Source: an uncultured Chitinophagaceae bacterium (lineage in GTDB: Bacteria > Bacteroidota > Bacteroidia > Chitinophagales > Chitinophagaceae). Taken from it: a stretch of DNA of 16,595 nucleotides. How positions within the stretch are numbered: position 1 is the first letter of the stretch; each line of letters opens with the position of its first letter. The notes beneath the pieces are model-generated. The model had not been told where the DNA came from. It saw only the letters and a list, made by a program, of their open reading frames with translations, and ran no database searches. The stretch covers positions 1 through 16,595 of the forward strand of contig CALESY010000158.1 of NCBI GenBank assembly GCA_937919945.1. The letters run 5' to 3'. The position numbers and the translations under genes are program-made. Shown piece after piece: positions 1-7,113 of the stretch.

Positions 1-56
1 TATAGAGAATAAAAAAAAATAAAAAATATTACGAAATCCTAAAGTTTGACACGATT

Positions 57-88
57 TTTGCTGTAAAATATTAGTCGAAATAGATTGA
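57..88 (+). promoter_or_regulatory. possible promoter of the sugar transferase gene
   Basis: TTTG at 57-60, then a 20-base spacer, then TAGATTGA at 81-88. This resembles the Bacteroidota -33 TTTG / -7 TAnnTTTG arrangement, with 6 of 8 bases in the -7 box. It lies 17 bases before the ATG at 106. The whole leader is very AT-rich, so a chance match is quite possible. Confidence 0.25.
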
Positions 89-105
89 TATTAGAGTAAA
101 TAGTA

Positions 106-846
106 ATGGAACACCCGTTTGTAGTAAAAATACCTCAAATACAGCCAACCCGCAGGCAAGCTGCCCCGCAGTCGGATGTAGCTGATATTCGCGAAATGTT
201 TCGTGAAATAAACCATCGTTATATGGTTTACCAGCCATCTGCCTACTATGCAGCAGTTAAGCGTGGGATGGATATATTTGTTTCTATGACATTCATTCTT
301 TTAGTGATGTCATGGGTGTATCCTATAGTTGCCTTATTAATCAAATTGACTTCAAAGGGGCCTGTGTTCTTTATTCAAAAGCGTACAGGTTATAAAGGTG
401 TAGAGTTTGATTGTTTCAAATTCCGCACGATGTATGTTAATGCTGACTCTGATACTAAGCAGGCTACAAACGGAGATAAGCGTATAACACCCATTGGTAA
501 GATTCTTCGTAAGACACACTTAGACGAAATCCCGCAGTTTTTTAATGTATTACTAGGCGATATGACAATTGTAGGCCCTCGCCCGCATATGCTGTATCAT
601 ACCAGGTATTACTCTCAATTTATTCCATATTATAACCTTCGCCACGAGGCAGTACCTGGTATTACAGGTATGGCACAGGTTAAAGGATTTAAAGGTGAGA
701 TAACAGCAGAGCGGGAACTACGTAAACGTATCCAGTGGGATATATACTATTTGAAAAACCGTAGTATATGGCTTGATATTAATATAATATTTACCACGTT
801 TGCTCAGGTAGTTTCAGAAGCCTTCAACAGCATCCTTAAAAAATAG
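106..846 (+). CDS. polyprenyl-phosphate sugar-1-phosphate transferase (bacterial sugar transferase family)
   Basis: Likely transfers a sugar-1-phosphate from a nucleotide sugar to undecaprenyl phosphate at the inner membrane, the first step of building an exopolysaccharide, capsule or O-antigen repeat unit. The 246-residue protein shows the family hallmarks: KRGMDI at 52-57 leading into one hydrophobic membrane segment (about 56-82), SKGPVFFIQKRTG at 83-95, KFRTM at 105-109, the DEIPQ catalytic region at 140-144, GPRP at 157-160, and PGITGMAQV at 184-192. It is the short, single-membrane-segment form (as in PglC/WcaJ catalytic domains) without the N-terminal four-helix extension. An extra N-terminal tail of about 45 polar residues precedes the core. 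No other polysaccharide gene lies downstream, so the rest of a pathway may sit upstream of the window. The sugar specificity cannot be read. Confidence 0.92.
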   Translation: MEHPFVVKIPQIQPTRRQAAPQSDVADIREMFREINHRYMVYQPSAYYAAVKRGMDIFVSMTFILLVMSWVYPIVALLIKLTSKGPVFFIQKRTGYKGVEFDCFKFRTMYVNADSDTKQATNGDKRITPIGKILRKTHLDEIPQFFNVLLGDMTIVGPRPHMLYHTRYYSQFIPYYNLRHEAVPGITGMAQVKGFKGEITAERELRKRIQWDIYYLKNRSIWLDINIIFTTFAQVVSEAFNSILKK

Positions 847-889
847 GATTGTTATTTCTCATTTAATTTCCGGTATTAATAAACATACT

Positions 890-928
890 ACCCGTATTCG
901 GCTTAATTTTATATAGCTAAATACGGGT
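890..928 (+). terminator. long-loop inverted repeat between sugar transferase and universal stress gene
   Basis: ACCCGTATT at 890-898 pairs perfectly with AATACGGGT at 920-928, with a 21-base loop containing a further GCT/AGC pairing (901-903 with 915-917). The right arm is followed by TTTGTT and then the ATG at 934. It could end the upstream transcript or form a 5' structure just before the stress-protein start. The long loop and short T run make it a weak terminator candidate. Confidence 0.4.
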
Positions 929-933
929 TTGTT

Positions 934-1758
934 ATGTCATTAATACTCACTGCCACCGATTTTTCTGATGCAGCTAATTATGCCTTAGAGTATACTTGTA
1001 TGCTTGCCAATAATATGAAGGCAGATGTAGTAGTGTTACATAGCTATACTGTACCTGTAAGCGTAGGCGATAACCCTATGCCTATGATGAGTGTTGAAGA
1101 ATGCAGGCAAATAGCTGAAAAAGCTATGATGCAACTGACAGACAAGCTTACTGTAACTTTTAACGATGTCAACGTTTCGGGGTTGGTGATGTTTGGAGAT
1201 ATTACGGACGTAATAAAAGAATATGCTTCGCAAAACAAACCTTGGCTTATAGTAGTTGGTAATAGCCTTCGCGACGAAGATAGTATGTGGTTTGGTGGTA
1301 ACCTGATGAGTATGATGCGCAGTTTGCCGCATCCTGTATTGGCAGTACCAGAGGGCTGCCTATACAGCCCGGTCAGCAAAATATGTTTTGCATGTGACTA
1401 TAAGAAAGAAACAGAAAACCTGCCATTACATACAATTGTCAATATAACATCTACGCTGAAAAGCCAACTGCATGTATTGAATGTTGACCATGACAATACA
1501 AACTTTAATACGGATACACCGGAGGTAAGCGAAGTTTTGCACCAGAAACTTGCATCAGCAAAGCCCGAGTATCATTATATTGATAGTGCAGAAACTGATG
1601 AAGCTATTGCTCAATTCATTAATACGCACCACATTAACTGGTTGGTTGTTGCTCCGCACAAACATGGCTTTATTGAAAGCTTGTTTCGTAAAAGCCATAC
1701 AAAGGAATTGGCGAAACATATCAATATACCACTTCTTGCCTTGCATGCAGATTTATGA
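934..1758 (+). CDS. universal stress protein with two tandem UspA domains
   Basis: A 274-residue cytoplasmic protein made of two UspA folds, about residues 1-140 and 145-274. The first opens with the typical strand LILTATDFSDAA (3-14). The second ends with the HKHGFIESLFRKSHTKEL stretch (about 242-259) that is typical of double-domain Usp proteins of Bacteroidota. The ATP-binding glycine pattern (GxxG-9x-G-S/T) is degenerate in both halves, so nucleotide binding is uncertain. Usp proteins of this type are usually induced by stress or stationary phase; the substrate or partner is unknown. No Shine-Dalgarno sequence precedes the ATG, as is common in this phylum. The stop codon overlaps the end of the convergent receiver gene by six bases, so the two transcripts must read into each other or end inside each other's genes. 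Confidence 0.9.
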   Translation: MSLILTATDFSDAANYALEYTCMLANNMKADVVVLHSYTVPVSVGDNPMPMMSVEECRQIAEKAMMQLTDKLTVTFNDVNVSGLVMFGDITDVIKEYASQNKPWLIVVGNSLRDEDSMWFGGNLMSMMRSLPHPVLAVPEGCLYSPVSKICFACDYKKETENLPLHTIVNITSTLKSQLHVLNVDHDNTNFNTDTPEVSEVLHQKLASAKPEYHYIDSAETDEAIAQFINTHHINWLVVAPHKHGFIESLFRKSHTKELAKHINIPLLALHADL

Positions 1759-2139
1759 GTTTGTTATGGTATGAAGTTTTTCTTTCACAACACTGATAAG
1801 ATGTGGTGCAGAAAATGGCTTAGTAATATATAAGTCTGCACCTAGCGCTAATCCATTATTTACATCATCCGCATCTGCAAATGCGCTTAAAAAAATAAAT
1901 GGAATACTAGCAGTAAAAGGATTGGCTTTTACTTGTGTTATTATTTTATCGCCATTAATATCCGGCAGCATATAATCACATATTACCATGTCTATGTTGC
2001 CGCTCGCAAGTAATTGCAAGCCGGCATATCCATTGCTGGCAAATACGGCATCAATATCATTCATAAGAAACAGTGTCCTTATAACCTCCGAAATCCCCTT
2101 GTCATCTTCTATTACGAGGACAGTTCTTTTGTTGCTCAT
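1753..2139 (-). CDS. receiver-only response regulator (CheY-like)
   Basis: A 128-residue stand-alone receiver domain with no output domain. The acidic pocket (E11, D12, D13), phospho-acceptor D55 in VICDYMLPD, switch residue S85 and conserved lysine K107 in KPF are all present, so it should accept phosphate. It starts seven bases after the histidine kinase stop codon and is the last gene of a three-gene minus-strand operon. It is therefore the likely direct phosphorylation partner of the kinase, either carrying the signal by protein contact or acting as a phosphate sink competing with the LuxR-type regulator. The stop codon overlaps the convergent stress-protein gene. Confidence 0.92.
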   Translation of the reverse strand: MSNKRTVLVIEDDKGISEVIRTLFLMNDIDAVFASNGYAGLQLLASGNIDMVICDYMLPDINGDKIITQVKANPFTASIPFIFLSAFADADDVNNGLALGADLYITKPFSAPHLISVVKEKLHTITNS

Positions 2140-2146
2140 TGTTTAT

Positions 2147-4045
2147 TTATTTAATGTTGGGTATAACAATTGTAAACGTAGTACCTCTTCCCGGTGCACT
2201 GTTTACAATTACTTGCCCGTTATGTGTTTTTACAGCATGTTGTACGACCATAAGCCCAATACCTGTACCGGAAATATTACCAACATTTGATGCTCTATAG
2301 AATGAATGAAATAGATTTTTTAGTTCCGTTTCGGGTATGCCTATGCCGAAGTCTGTAATTGATATATGTATCTGATCTTCTTTTTTGAAAATATGCAGCT
2401 CTGGGTCAGGCCTTCCGGCTGAATATTTAAACGCATTGCTTAATATATTACTGATGGCATGGCGCATCAGGTTACTGTCTACAAAAATTGAACTTACATC
2501 ATTGTCAATTTTCAAGTTCACACTTCTTCCATCACTAAAGGGTGAAAACTGCTCTTCTAACAAACTATTAATATAGCTAACTGTATTTACATGTTTGGGT
2601 GAGTATTTTATTTTGTTGTTTTCTATTCTACCTACTATCAGTAACTCATTTAGTATATCAGTAATCTTATTAACTTCTTTAACTATCCCGCTGGTGAATT
2701 TTCTTTTGTCAATTGTTACAGCAGTGTTTGGGTTATTTTCATACATTTCCAATATTTCTGCTGACGACATGATTACAGATAGTGGTGTGCGCAGTTCGTG
2801 CGAAGTGATATGTATGAAGTTAGACTTCATATTGTTAAGTTCTTTTTCTCGGTCTATAAGTGTTACCATTTGTTGTTCCTTCTGTATGCGTTCTGTAATG
2901 TCTGAGAGCCTACCAGCAACTATATCGCCATCTTTATCTGTATGCCTGTACCAAATACAATAGTCGATATGTCTTATTACTTCAGCTTTATTATCTATAA
3001 TACGGAATATGCCTTTTTGTGGCTTTCGTTTTAACCTCAATTTGTCAAAAGAGGTATATAGCGATTTTTTGTCTTCAGGATGAACGTGTTTCATGATATA
3101 AGATTCATACCTGCGTGGCATGGTATAATCTTCAAGGTTCATTGCTTTCACAAATGAATTGTTATAGAACATAATATCACCTTCAAAACTGATTTGAAAA
3201 ACACCATCGTTCAATGTTTCCATAAGTGTTTTAAAACGTTCCTTTTCTTCATTTGCAGCTATCTCATGCGTTTTTTGTTCGGTTATATTGATTCCATAGC
3301 CAATGACAAATTTCAACAGATTATTGTCGCCGAAAAATGGATAGAAAATGCGTAATACATAGTCTTTTGTCCCGTCGGGTTTTATATTTTCATCTATCCA
3401 TGATACACTTTTGCCGGTTCTTTTTGCCTCATTAAAGTATGCTCTGCGTTTATCGGCAATAGAAATATCTTTTTCCCTGAATCTGCAATACTCATAATCG
3501 TCCTTGCCAATTAACCAATTTCTTATTTCATCGTTTTTAATTGCGGTTTTATTAAGGTACAGGTACTTATGCTCTGCGGAAAATATGGCAATATCAGCAG
3601 GTAATTCGTTTAACATCGTGTGATAGAAGTTACGTTGGTTTATCAAATCAAGCTCTTTGTGCATTAATGATGTAACCTGTTCGTAATACCAAACATGGCC
3701 TGTTAGTTCTCCGTCTTTTAATAACGGGTGATACTTACGTTTAAAATGTCTGCCATCTGTACTTTCAATAACATCTACACGTTCTGTAGCTGCTATAGGT
3801 ATCTCTGTTACGTCTTCAATAAATTCATCCGGATTTTTAAAGAATGCTTTTGCTACCTGTGCAGCACCTAAGCAATTATAGCCTTTCATATCCTCGGGCT
3901 TACCAGGTATCCCAAATATGTTAAGGAACTTATTGTTCACAAATGAAATGGTCCTATCTGCAGTTTCTACTAATATGCCAGAGTCAAGTGTATTGAATAC
4001 GGCCTGCATATTATGAGTAATGATGTCTTCTGCTATTGCTATCAT
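2147..4045 (-). CDS. soluble multi-PAS sensor histidine kinase
   Basis: A 632-residue histidine kinase without membrane segments, hence a cytoplasmic sensor. By eye it has three PAS-like regions, at about 10-125, 140-258 and 268-388; the last two end in the characteristic GINITEQK and LSDITERIQ linkers. A HisKA dimerisation domain with phospho-acceptor H416 (TSHELRTPLS) follows, then a HATPase_c domain with the N box (N533, N537), G1 DFGIGI (565-570), F box and G2 GTGIGL (593-598). All catalytic boxes are intact. Its ATG follows the LuxR-type regulator stop by three bases, and the receiver gene begins seven bases after its stop, so the three are surely co-transcribed. The ligand of the PAS domains is unknown; no clear haem or flavin signature was recognised. 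Confidence 0.93.
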   Translation of the reverse strand: MIAIAEDIITHNMQAVFNTLDSGILVETADRTISFVNNKFLNIFGIPGKPEDMKGYNCLGAAQVAKAFFKNPDEFIEDVTEIPIAATERVDVIESTDGRHFKRKYHPLLKDGELTGHVWYYEQVTSLMHKELDLINQRNFYHTMLNELPADIAIFSAEHKYLYLNKTAIKNDEIRNWLIGKDDYEYCRFREKDISIADKRRAYFNEAKRTGKSVSWIDENIKPDGTKDYVLRIFYPFFGDNNLLKFVIGYGINITEQKTHEIAANEEKERFKTLMETLNDGVFQISFEGDIMFYNNSFVKAMNLEDYTMPRRYESYIMKHVHPEDKKSLYTSFDKLRLKRKPQKGIFRIIDNKAEVIRHIDYCIWYRHTDKDGDIVAGRLSDITERIQKEQQMVTLIDREKELNNMKSNFIHITSHELRTPLSVIMSSAEILEMYENNPNTAVTIDKRKFTSGIVKEVNKITDILNELLIVGRIENNKIKYSPKHVNTVSYINSLLEEQFSPFSDGRSVNLKIDNDVSSIFVDSNLMRHAISNILSNAFKYSAGRPDPELHIFKKEDQIHISITDFGIGIPETELKNLFHSFYRASNVGNISGTGIGLMVVQHAVKTHNGQVIVNSAPGRGTTFTIVIPNIK

Positions 4046-4048
4046 GGT

Positions 4049-4696
4049 TTAACGGGTTAAATAGTTAGCAATTAATTCAGAACGGGATTTTACATCCATT
4101 TTCACATATACATTCTTCAGGTGATGGTTTACAGTATGGTAAGAGATATATAGCTTGTCTGCAATCGCTTGATATGCCAAGCCTTCTTTTATCAGTTGTA
4201 CTATTTCATATTCACGCTCAGTCAGAGCAAATTTTTCTTTAATAGAAACGACAGGCTCTTTTTTATTGAGCATGCCAATCAGTTTTGTCGCCGCAACTGG
4301 CGACATATAACTACCATTATTAACCAAAGACTGCATTGTACTGATCGTGTCAGCCATTGTAAAGGGTTTATACAAGTAGCCTTTTGCACCCTTTTCAAAT
4401 GCCTGCAGAATATGTTCTTCGCTTTGGTCACCCGTCATTATAATTATTGACGTATTGGGAAAACGCTTAAGTAATTTAGGTATTACATCTATACCCAATG
4501 TTTCTTTCAGGTGTATATCTAACAGTATAAAATCGGGCACGCAATCAATCACTTTATTCTCAATAGAACTATAACATGGTGCTGAAAATGCTATAAAATA
4601 ATCCGGCATAGCATCGATATAGCAACAGATGTTATTACGCAGTGCATCGTTATCTTCAAGTATTCCTACAGCATTTAATTTTGATTTGTTCCCCAT
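4049..4696 (-). CDS. LuxR/NarL-type two-component response regulator
   Basis: A DNA-binding response regulator of 215 residues, counted from the ATG at 4696. An in-frame TTG lies at 4720, but no good start signal supports it. The receiver domain (about 9-125) has acidic residues E14/D15, phospho-acceptor D60 in LLDIH, switch T88 and K110-P111. The C-terminal LuxR-type helix-turn-helix (about 157-215) reads LTEREYEIVQLIKEG, then AIADKLYISYHTVNHHLKNVY, ending in a typical KSRSEL segment. It is the first gene of the kinase operon, three bases upstream of the kinase. It is probably activated by that kinase and may regulate its own promoter, where an 11-base-period direct repeat is found (4761-4781). 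Other targets are not visible. Confidence 0.93.
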   Translation of the reverse strand: MGNKSKLNAVGILEDNDALRNNICCYIDAMPDYFIAFSAPCYSSIENKVIDCVPDFILLDIHLKETLGIDVIPKLLKRFPNTSIIIMTGDQSEEHILQAFEKGAKGYLYKPFTMADTISTMQSLVNNGSYMSPVAATKLIGMLNKKEPVVSIKEKFALTEREYEIVQLIKEGLAYQAIADKLYISYHTVNHHLKNVYVKMDVKSRSELIANYLTR

Positions 4697-4760
4697 GATG
4701 TGTATTTGTGTTTTTCGCAAATTTCGCAGCTAAATTTTCATGTTAGATATTTTTCACTTT

Positions 4761-4781
4761 GAATAACATGCGAATAACATG
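4761..4781. repeat. tandem direct repeat upstream of the LuxR-type regulator
   Basis: GAATAACATG occurs at 4761-4770 and again at 4772-4781, exactly 11 bases apart (about one helical turn). It lies 65-85 bases upstream of the ATG at 4696, in the gap before the signalling operon. Two same-face half-sites suit binding by a dimeric or oligomeric regulator, plausibly the LuxR-type protein itself. That role is inference. Confidence 0.5.
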
Positions 4782-4834
4782 AATGGAGGTTTGATAACAA
4801 TCGTTTAACTAAATCATGTTCAATTTGTATGAGC

Positions 4835-5017
4835 TTATTGTGTGTCTTGTTGATTGCCTTGCATACGCTCATTCTCAATGCCGGATTTAATAATTTCATT
4901 TAGCATTTTTGCAATACTTTTTGCATGAGTCGAAATGCAAAGTATTATACCTACCGCCGTGTAGGATAGTATGTATAATAGCAGATTACTTACAAATGTA
5001 TTTCCGGACATAGTCAT
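4835..5017 (-). CDS. small single-span membrane protein, unknown function
   Basis: A 60-residue ORF, starting at the first ATG (a second in-frame ATG lies two codons later). Residues about 9-29 form one hydrophobic membrane segment, followed by a charged, glutamine-rich cytoplasmic-type tail. It begins three bases after the stop of the preceding 100-residue membrane protein, so the two are probably translated together. No family was recognised. The close coupling and shared membrane character are the main support for its being a real gene. Confidence 0.55.
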   Translation of the reverse strand: MTMSGNTFVSNLLLYILSYTAVGIILCISTHAKSIAKMLNEIIKSGIENERMQGNQQDTQ

Positions 5018-5020
5018 AAT

Positions 5021-5323
5021 TTAGACATTAGAAAAAAGTATTTTTTCAATGAGCTCAATGGTGCTGATGCAAATTGAGATAAGTAATAATGACAGAACAA
5101 GAGAGTAAAAAAACAAATTCACAGTATTGCTGCTTTTGTAATATTTTTTTAGCCTCAATTCTTCGGCATTTACTATTTTCTTACCATCGTAAAAGAAAAA
5201 TGATTTTACCAGTTTTTTTGCGAAGTATTTATTTTGTCGAAATGCCAGTACCATAACGAACTTTACAGCACTCATTAATATCAGTGCTGTAACAAGGAAT
5301 GTTATTATACTCATTGGTTTCAT
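5021..5323 (-). CDS. small two-span membrane protein, unknown function
   Basis: A 100-residue protein from the ATG at 5323 (MKPMSI). The frame also extends to a TTG at 5347, but a perfect -7-like element covers that position, so the ATG is preferred. Two hydrophobic segments at about 5-28 and 69-88 flank a basic, lysine-rich loop (positions 29-68). Four bases separate the two genes' reading frames at the junction with the downstream single-span protein, which suggests a two-gene operon. The size and topology are compatible with a small membrane modulator, but no family or function can be named. Confidence 0.6.
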   Translation of the reverse strand: MKPMSIITFLVTALILMSAVKFVMVLAFRQNKYFAKKLVKSFFFYDGKKIVNAEELRLKKYYKSSNTVNLFFYSLVLSLLLISICISTIELIEKILFSNV

Positions 5324-5344
5324 ACCAGTATTGTTTTCTCTTGA

Positions 5345-5352
5345 CAAAAGTA
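5345..5352 (-). promoter_or_regulatory. -7-like element (TACTTTTG) of the small membrane protein operon
   Basis: On the minus strand, 5352 to 5345 reads TACTTTTG, a full match to the Bacteroidota -7 consensus TAnnTTTG. It lies 21 bases before the ATG at 5323, which would give a short leader. No convincing TTTG/TTG -33 box is seen at the usual distance upstream. Confidence 0.35.
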
Positions 5353-5483
5353 CTTGTACCCTTTTTGGCGCTTATCACTATTATTAGTAGTTTTTTTAGT
5401 GTTCAGCAACAGCAGTGCTGATAAATGGTCTGTTTTTTACAAACCATTTCATAATCTTATATTCGCTGGAAATTGGTCCATTA

Positions 5484-6326
5484 ATGAAAAAACTGACTAG
5501 GGTTATAGTTGTTATGGCTATTGCGCTATTTGCACAATGTAAAGATGCTGATAATGATAACGCTAATGAACAGGCCGATACTACTACCAATAGCGGAGTA
5601 TCCGCCCCAGCTCAAATACCTTTTGCCGTGGTAGCAGAATACCCGCACGACAATACTGCATTTACTGAAGGCCTGCAATATGTAGATGGTATAATGTATG
5701 AGAGTACAGGATTGAGAGGGAAGTCTGTACTCAGGAAAACAGACTTTAAGACGGGTAAAGAACTGCAACGCGTACAGCTCGACGGCAAATATTTCGGAGA
5801 GGGTATTACAGTATTGAATGGGAAAATATACCAACTGACATACGAAGAAAAGACAGGCTTTGTGTACGATGCCAAAACACTAAAGCAAGTGCAAACATTC
5901 ACCTATGCCAATGAAGAAGGGTGGGGAATGACTAACGATAGCGTTAATCTTATATACAGTGATGGATCGGATGTATTATATTTTATGAATCCGACCGATT
6001 TTACTATTGTTAAAAAGATACAGGTGAAAGACCAGTATGGGCCAATTACTGATATCAACGAATTGGAATACATCAAAGGATATATATATGCTAATCAATG
6101 GCGTGCGGATATGATTTATAAAATTGATCCTGCAACGGGCAATGTGGTTGGTATAGCCGATATGCGAAACCTACGAAGGCAAACGGGTATTCCGCCACTG
6201 GAACAGGCAACTGATGAAACGCAGCCTGAGGTATTGAATGGTATAGCTTATGATGCTGCTGCCAACCGTATTTTTATTACCGGTAAAAACTGGCCTAAGA
6301 TATTTGAAGTGAAGCTGGATAACTGA
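5484..6326 (+). CDS. glutaminyl-peptide cyclotransferase (glutamine cyclotransferase family), exported
   Basis: Likely converts N-terminal glutamine of exported proteins or peptides to pyroglutamate. In Bacteroidota this often acts on proteins whose signal-peptide cleavage exposes Gln. From the ATG at 5484 the protein is 280 residues; an in-frame GTG further upstream is rejected because the ATG directly precedes a classical signal sequence. The signal ends near C19 (LFAQC), so it may be a lipoprotein, although Gln before the Cys is an atypical lipobox. The family's beta-propeller motifs are all visible: FTEGLQY (60-66), YESTGLRG (72-79), GEGIT (105-109), EEGWGM (144-149), INELEY (191-196), YANQW (202-206), VLNGIAYD (250-257) and FITGKNWPKIFEV (264-276). 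It stands alone, divergent from the small membrane protein pair. Confidence 0.92.
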   Translation: MKKLTRVIVVMAIALFAQCKDADNDNANEQADTTTNSGVSAPAQIPFAVVAEYPHDNTAFTEGLQYVDGIMYESTGLRGKSVLRKTDFKTGKELQRVQLDGKYFGEGITVLNGKIYQLTYEEKTGFVYDAKTLKQVQTFTYANEEGWGMTNDSVNLIYSDGSDVLYFMNPTDFTIVKKIQVKDQYGPITDINELEYIKGYIYANQWRADMIYKIDPATGNVVGIADMRNLRRQTGIPPLEQATDETQPEVLNGIAYDAAANRIFITGKNWPKIFEVKLDN

Positions 6327-6373
6327 GCTCACCTACCGTAAATCTGCAGTCCAAAATACCCAATTCGGGGTAT

Positions 6374-6652
6374 ATGATGCGTATACGTCAAATTGCACTT
6401 TTGTATACTGCTATGGATAAGCACCTGACAATTTACCCCATTTCTACTGGCGATCAGCTAAACGTTTTTGCTACAGACGAAGTGTCGAGCATACGGGTAA
6501 TGGATATGAATGGTAACGTGCTGACAGCGGCGGAAAATATATATAATAAACACAAAGTGCTGGATATAGGCAAACTCCCAGGGGCTACATATATAGTAGA
6601 AGTAACCTTTCTTGATAAACGTACCAGCCGTTCTGTTTTTGTAAAAATGTAG
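6374..6652 (+). CDS. orphan T9SS type A sorting-domain-like protein (possible gene remnant)
   Basis: A 92-residue ORF (79 from the alternative ATG at 6413). From about residue 17 it looks like a complete type IX secretion C-terminal domain: an IYP opening where YPNP is usual, SSIRVMDMNGNVL like the typical VEVLDVNGKVV strand, LPGATYIVEV like LPAGTYFVKV, and a basic C-terminal RSVFVKM. Unlike real T9SS cargo it lacks a signal peptide and any passenger domain, and the PNP motif is degraded to PIS. It starts 47 bases after the cyclotransferase stop. It may be the surviving end of a lost secreted protein, or a small free-standing domain. The reading frame is open and clean, so translation is plausible, but function is unknown. 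Confidence 0.5.
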   Translation: MMRIRQIALLYTAMDKHLTIYPISTGDQLNVFATDEVSSIRVMDMNGNVLTAAENIYNKHKVLDIGKLPGATYIVEVTFLDKRTSRSVFVKM

Positions 6653-6677
6653 GCATCAATAAAAATTATTCTCAAAA

Positions 6678-6710
6678 TTTGGCAGTATAAAGTTATTGAT
6701 CGTAATATTG
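6678..6710 (+). promoter_or_regulatory. probable arsR promoter overlapping the operator
   Basis: TTTG at 6678-6681, a 21-base spacer, then TAATATTG at 6703-6710, which matches the Bacteroidota -7 consensus TAnnTTTG at 7 of 8 positions. The -7 box lies inside the palindromic operator, so a bound ArsR repressor would block RNA polymerase directly. The expected leader before the ATG at 6729 is only about a dozen bases. Confidence 0.5.
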
Positions 6711-6714
6711 CAAT
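6699..6714. promoter_or_regulatory. putative ArsR operator 1
   Basis: ATCGTAATATTGCAAT, an imperfect palindrome centred on AATATT, 15 bases before the arsR ATG. It matches the element at 7079-7094 at 15 of 16 positions. Two copies flanking an arsR gene strongly suggest the self-regulating ArsR binding site. Confidence 0.65.
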
Positions 6715-6728
6715 GAATAGATAAAGAA

Positions 6729-7058
6729 ATGGGCGCAACAAAAACAGATTTATTTACCAAAAAGCAGAATGAGTTGGCTCTGATGGCCAAAGCACTTGCT
6801 CATCCTGCACGGATAGCCATTCTGCAGGTATTGGTAAAAACCAATGCTTGTGTATGCGGTAGCCTGGTAGAGGAACTGGGGTTGGCACAAGCCACCATAT
6901 CGCAACACCTGAAAGAGCTGAAACAAGTAGGGCTGATACAAGGCACCATAGATGGTACCAGTGTGTGTTATTGTATCAATCCCAAAGCGTGGCTGCAGTA
7001 CAAAGAATTCTTCACGATGTTTTTTAAGGAGTTGCCGGACGGTAATAGTTGCTGTTAA
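6729..7058 (+). CDS. arsR: ArsR-family arsenite-responsive repressor
   Basis: A 109-residue winged-helix repressor of the SmtB/ArsR family that is expected to leave its operator when As(III) binds. The core reads LAHPARIAILQVL (23-35), then the sensor pair C41-V-C43 in the position of the E. coli ArsR CVC metalloid site, and the recognition helix region QATISQHLKELKQVGLI (54-70). Additional cysteines are C80 and C82 in the wing, and C108-C109 as the last two residues. Genes for ArsM, an aquaporin and ArsC follow, which makes arsenic the likely effector. It has its own promoter/operator (6678-6714), and a second operator copy lies 20 bases after its stop, so it should repress both itself and the downstream genes. 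Confidence 0.93.
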   Translation: MGATKTDLFTKKQNELALMAKALAHPARIAILQVLVKTNACVCGSLVEELGLAQATISQHLKELKQVGLIQGTIDGTSVCYCINPKAWLQYKEFFTMFFKELPDGNSCC

Positions 7059-7078
7059 CTATTTTTTTGTCTTTATTC

Positions 7079-7094
7079 ATCGCAATATTGCAAT
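7079..7094. promoter_or_regulatory. putative ArsR operator 2
   Basis: ATCGCAATATTGCAAT is a near-perfect palindrome (one mismatched pair) centred between 7086 and 7087. It differs from the operator before arsR by one base. It sits 19 bases upstream of the cysteine-rich peptide ATG, so the peptide and the following ars genes probably have their own ArsR-controlled promoter. A clear -33/-7 pair could not be assigned; TAAATTAG at 7102-7109 is a possible but very start-proximal -7 box. Confidence 0.65.
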
Positions 7095-7113
7095 AACACA
7101 ATAAATTAGCGTT

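Noticed and set aside
1036..1379. Minus-strand ORFs of 98 and 111 residues opposite the universal stress gene
   Set aside because: They lie antisense within a well-supported two-domain Usp gene, overlap each other in different frames, and show no recognisable domain.
5423..5449. AAATGGT/ACCATTT inverted repeat before the glutaminyl cyclotransferase
   Set aside because: A seven-base, AT-rich stem with a 13-base loop and no matching regulatory pattern is too weak to call as a riboswitch or terminator.
5415..5483. Upstream extension of the glutaminyl cyclotransferase from a GTG
   Set aside because: The ATG at 5484 gives a proper signal sequence; the extension would put 23 residues before it.
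6356..6373. ATACCC/GGGTAT hairpin right after the cyclotransferase gene
   Set aside because: A six-base stem with no T run, directly abutting an ATG; not a convincing terminator.
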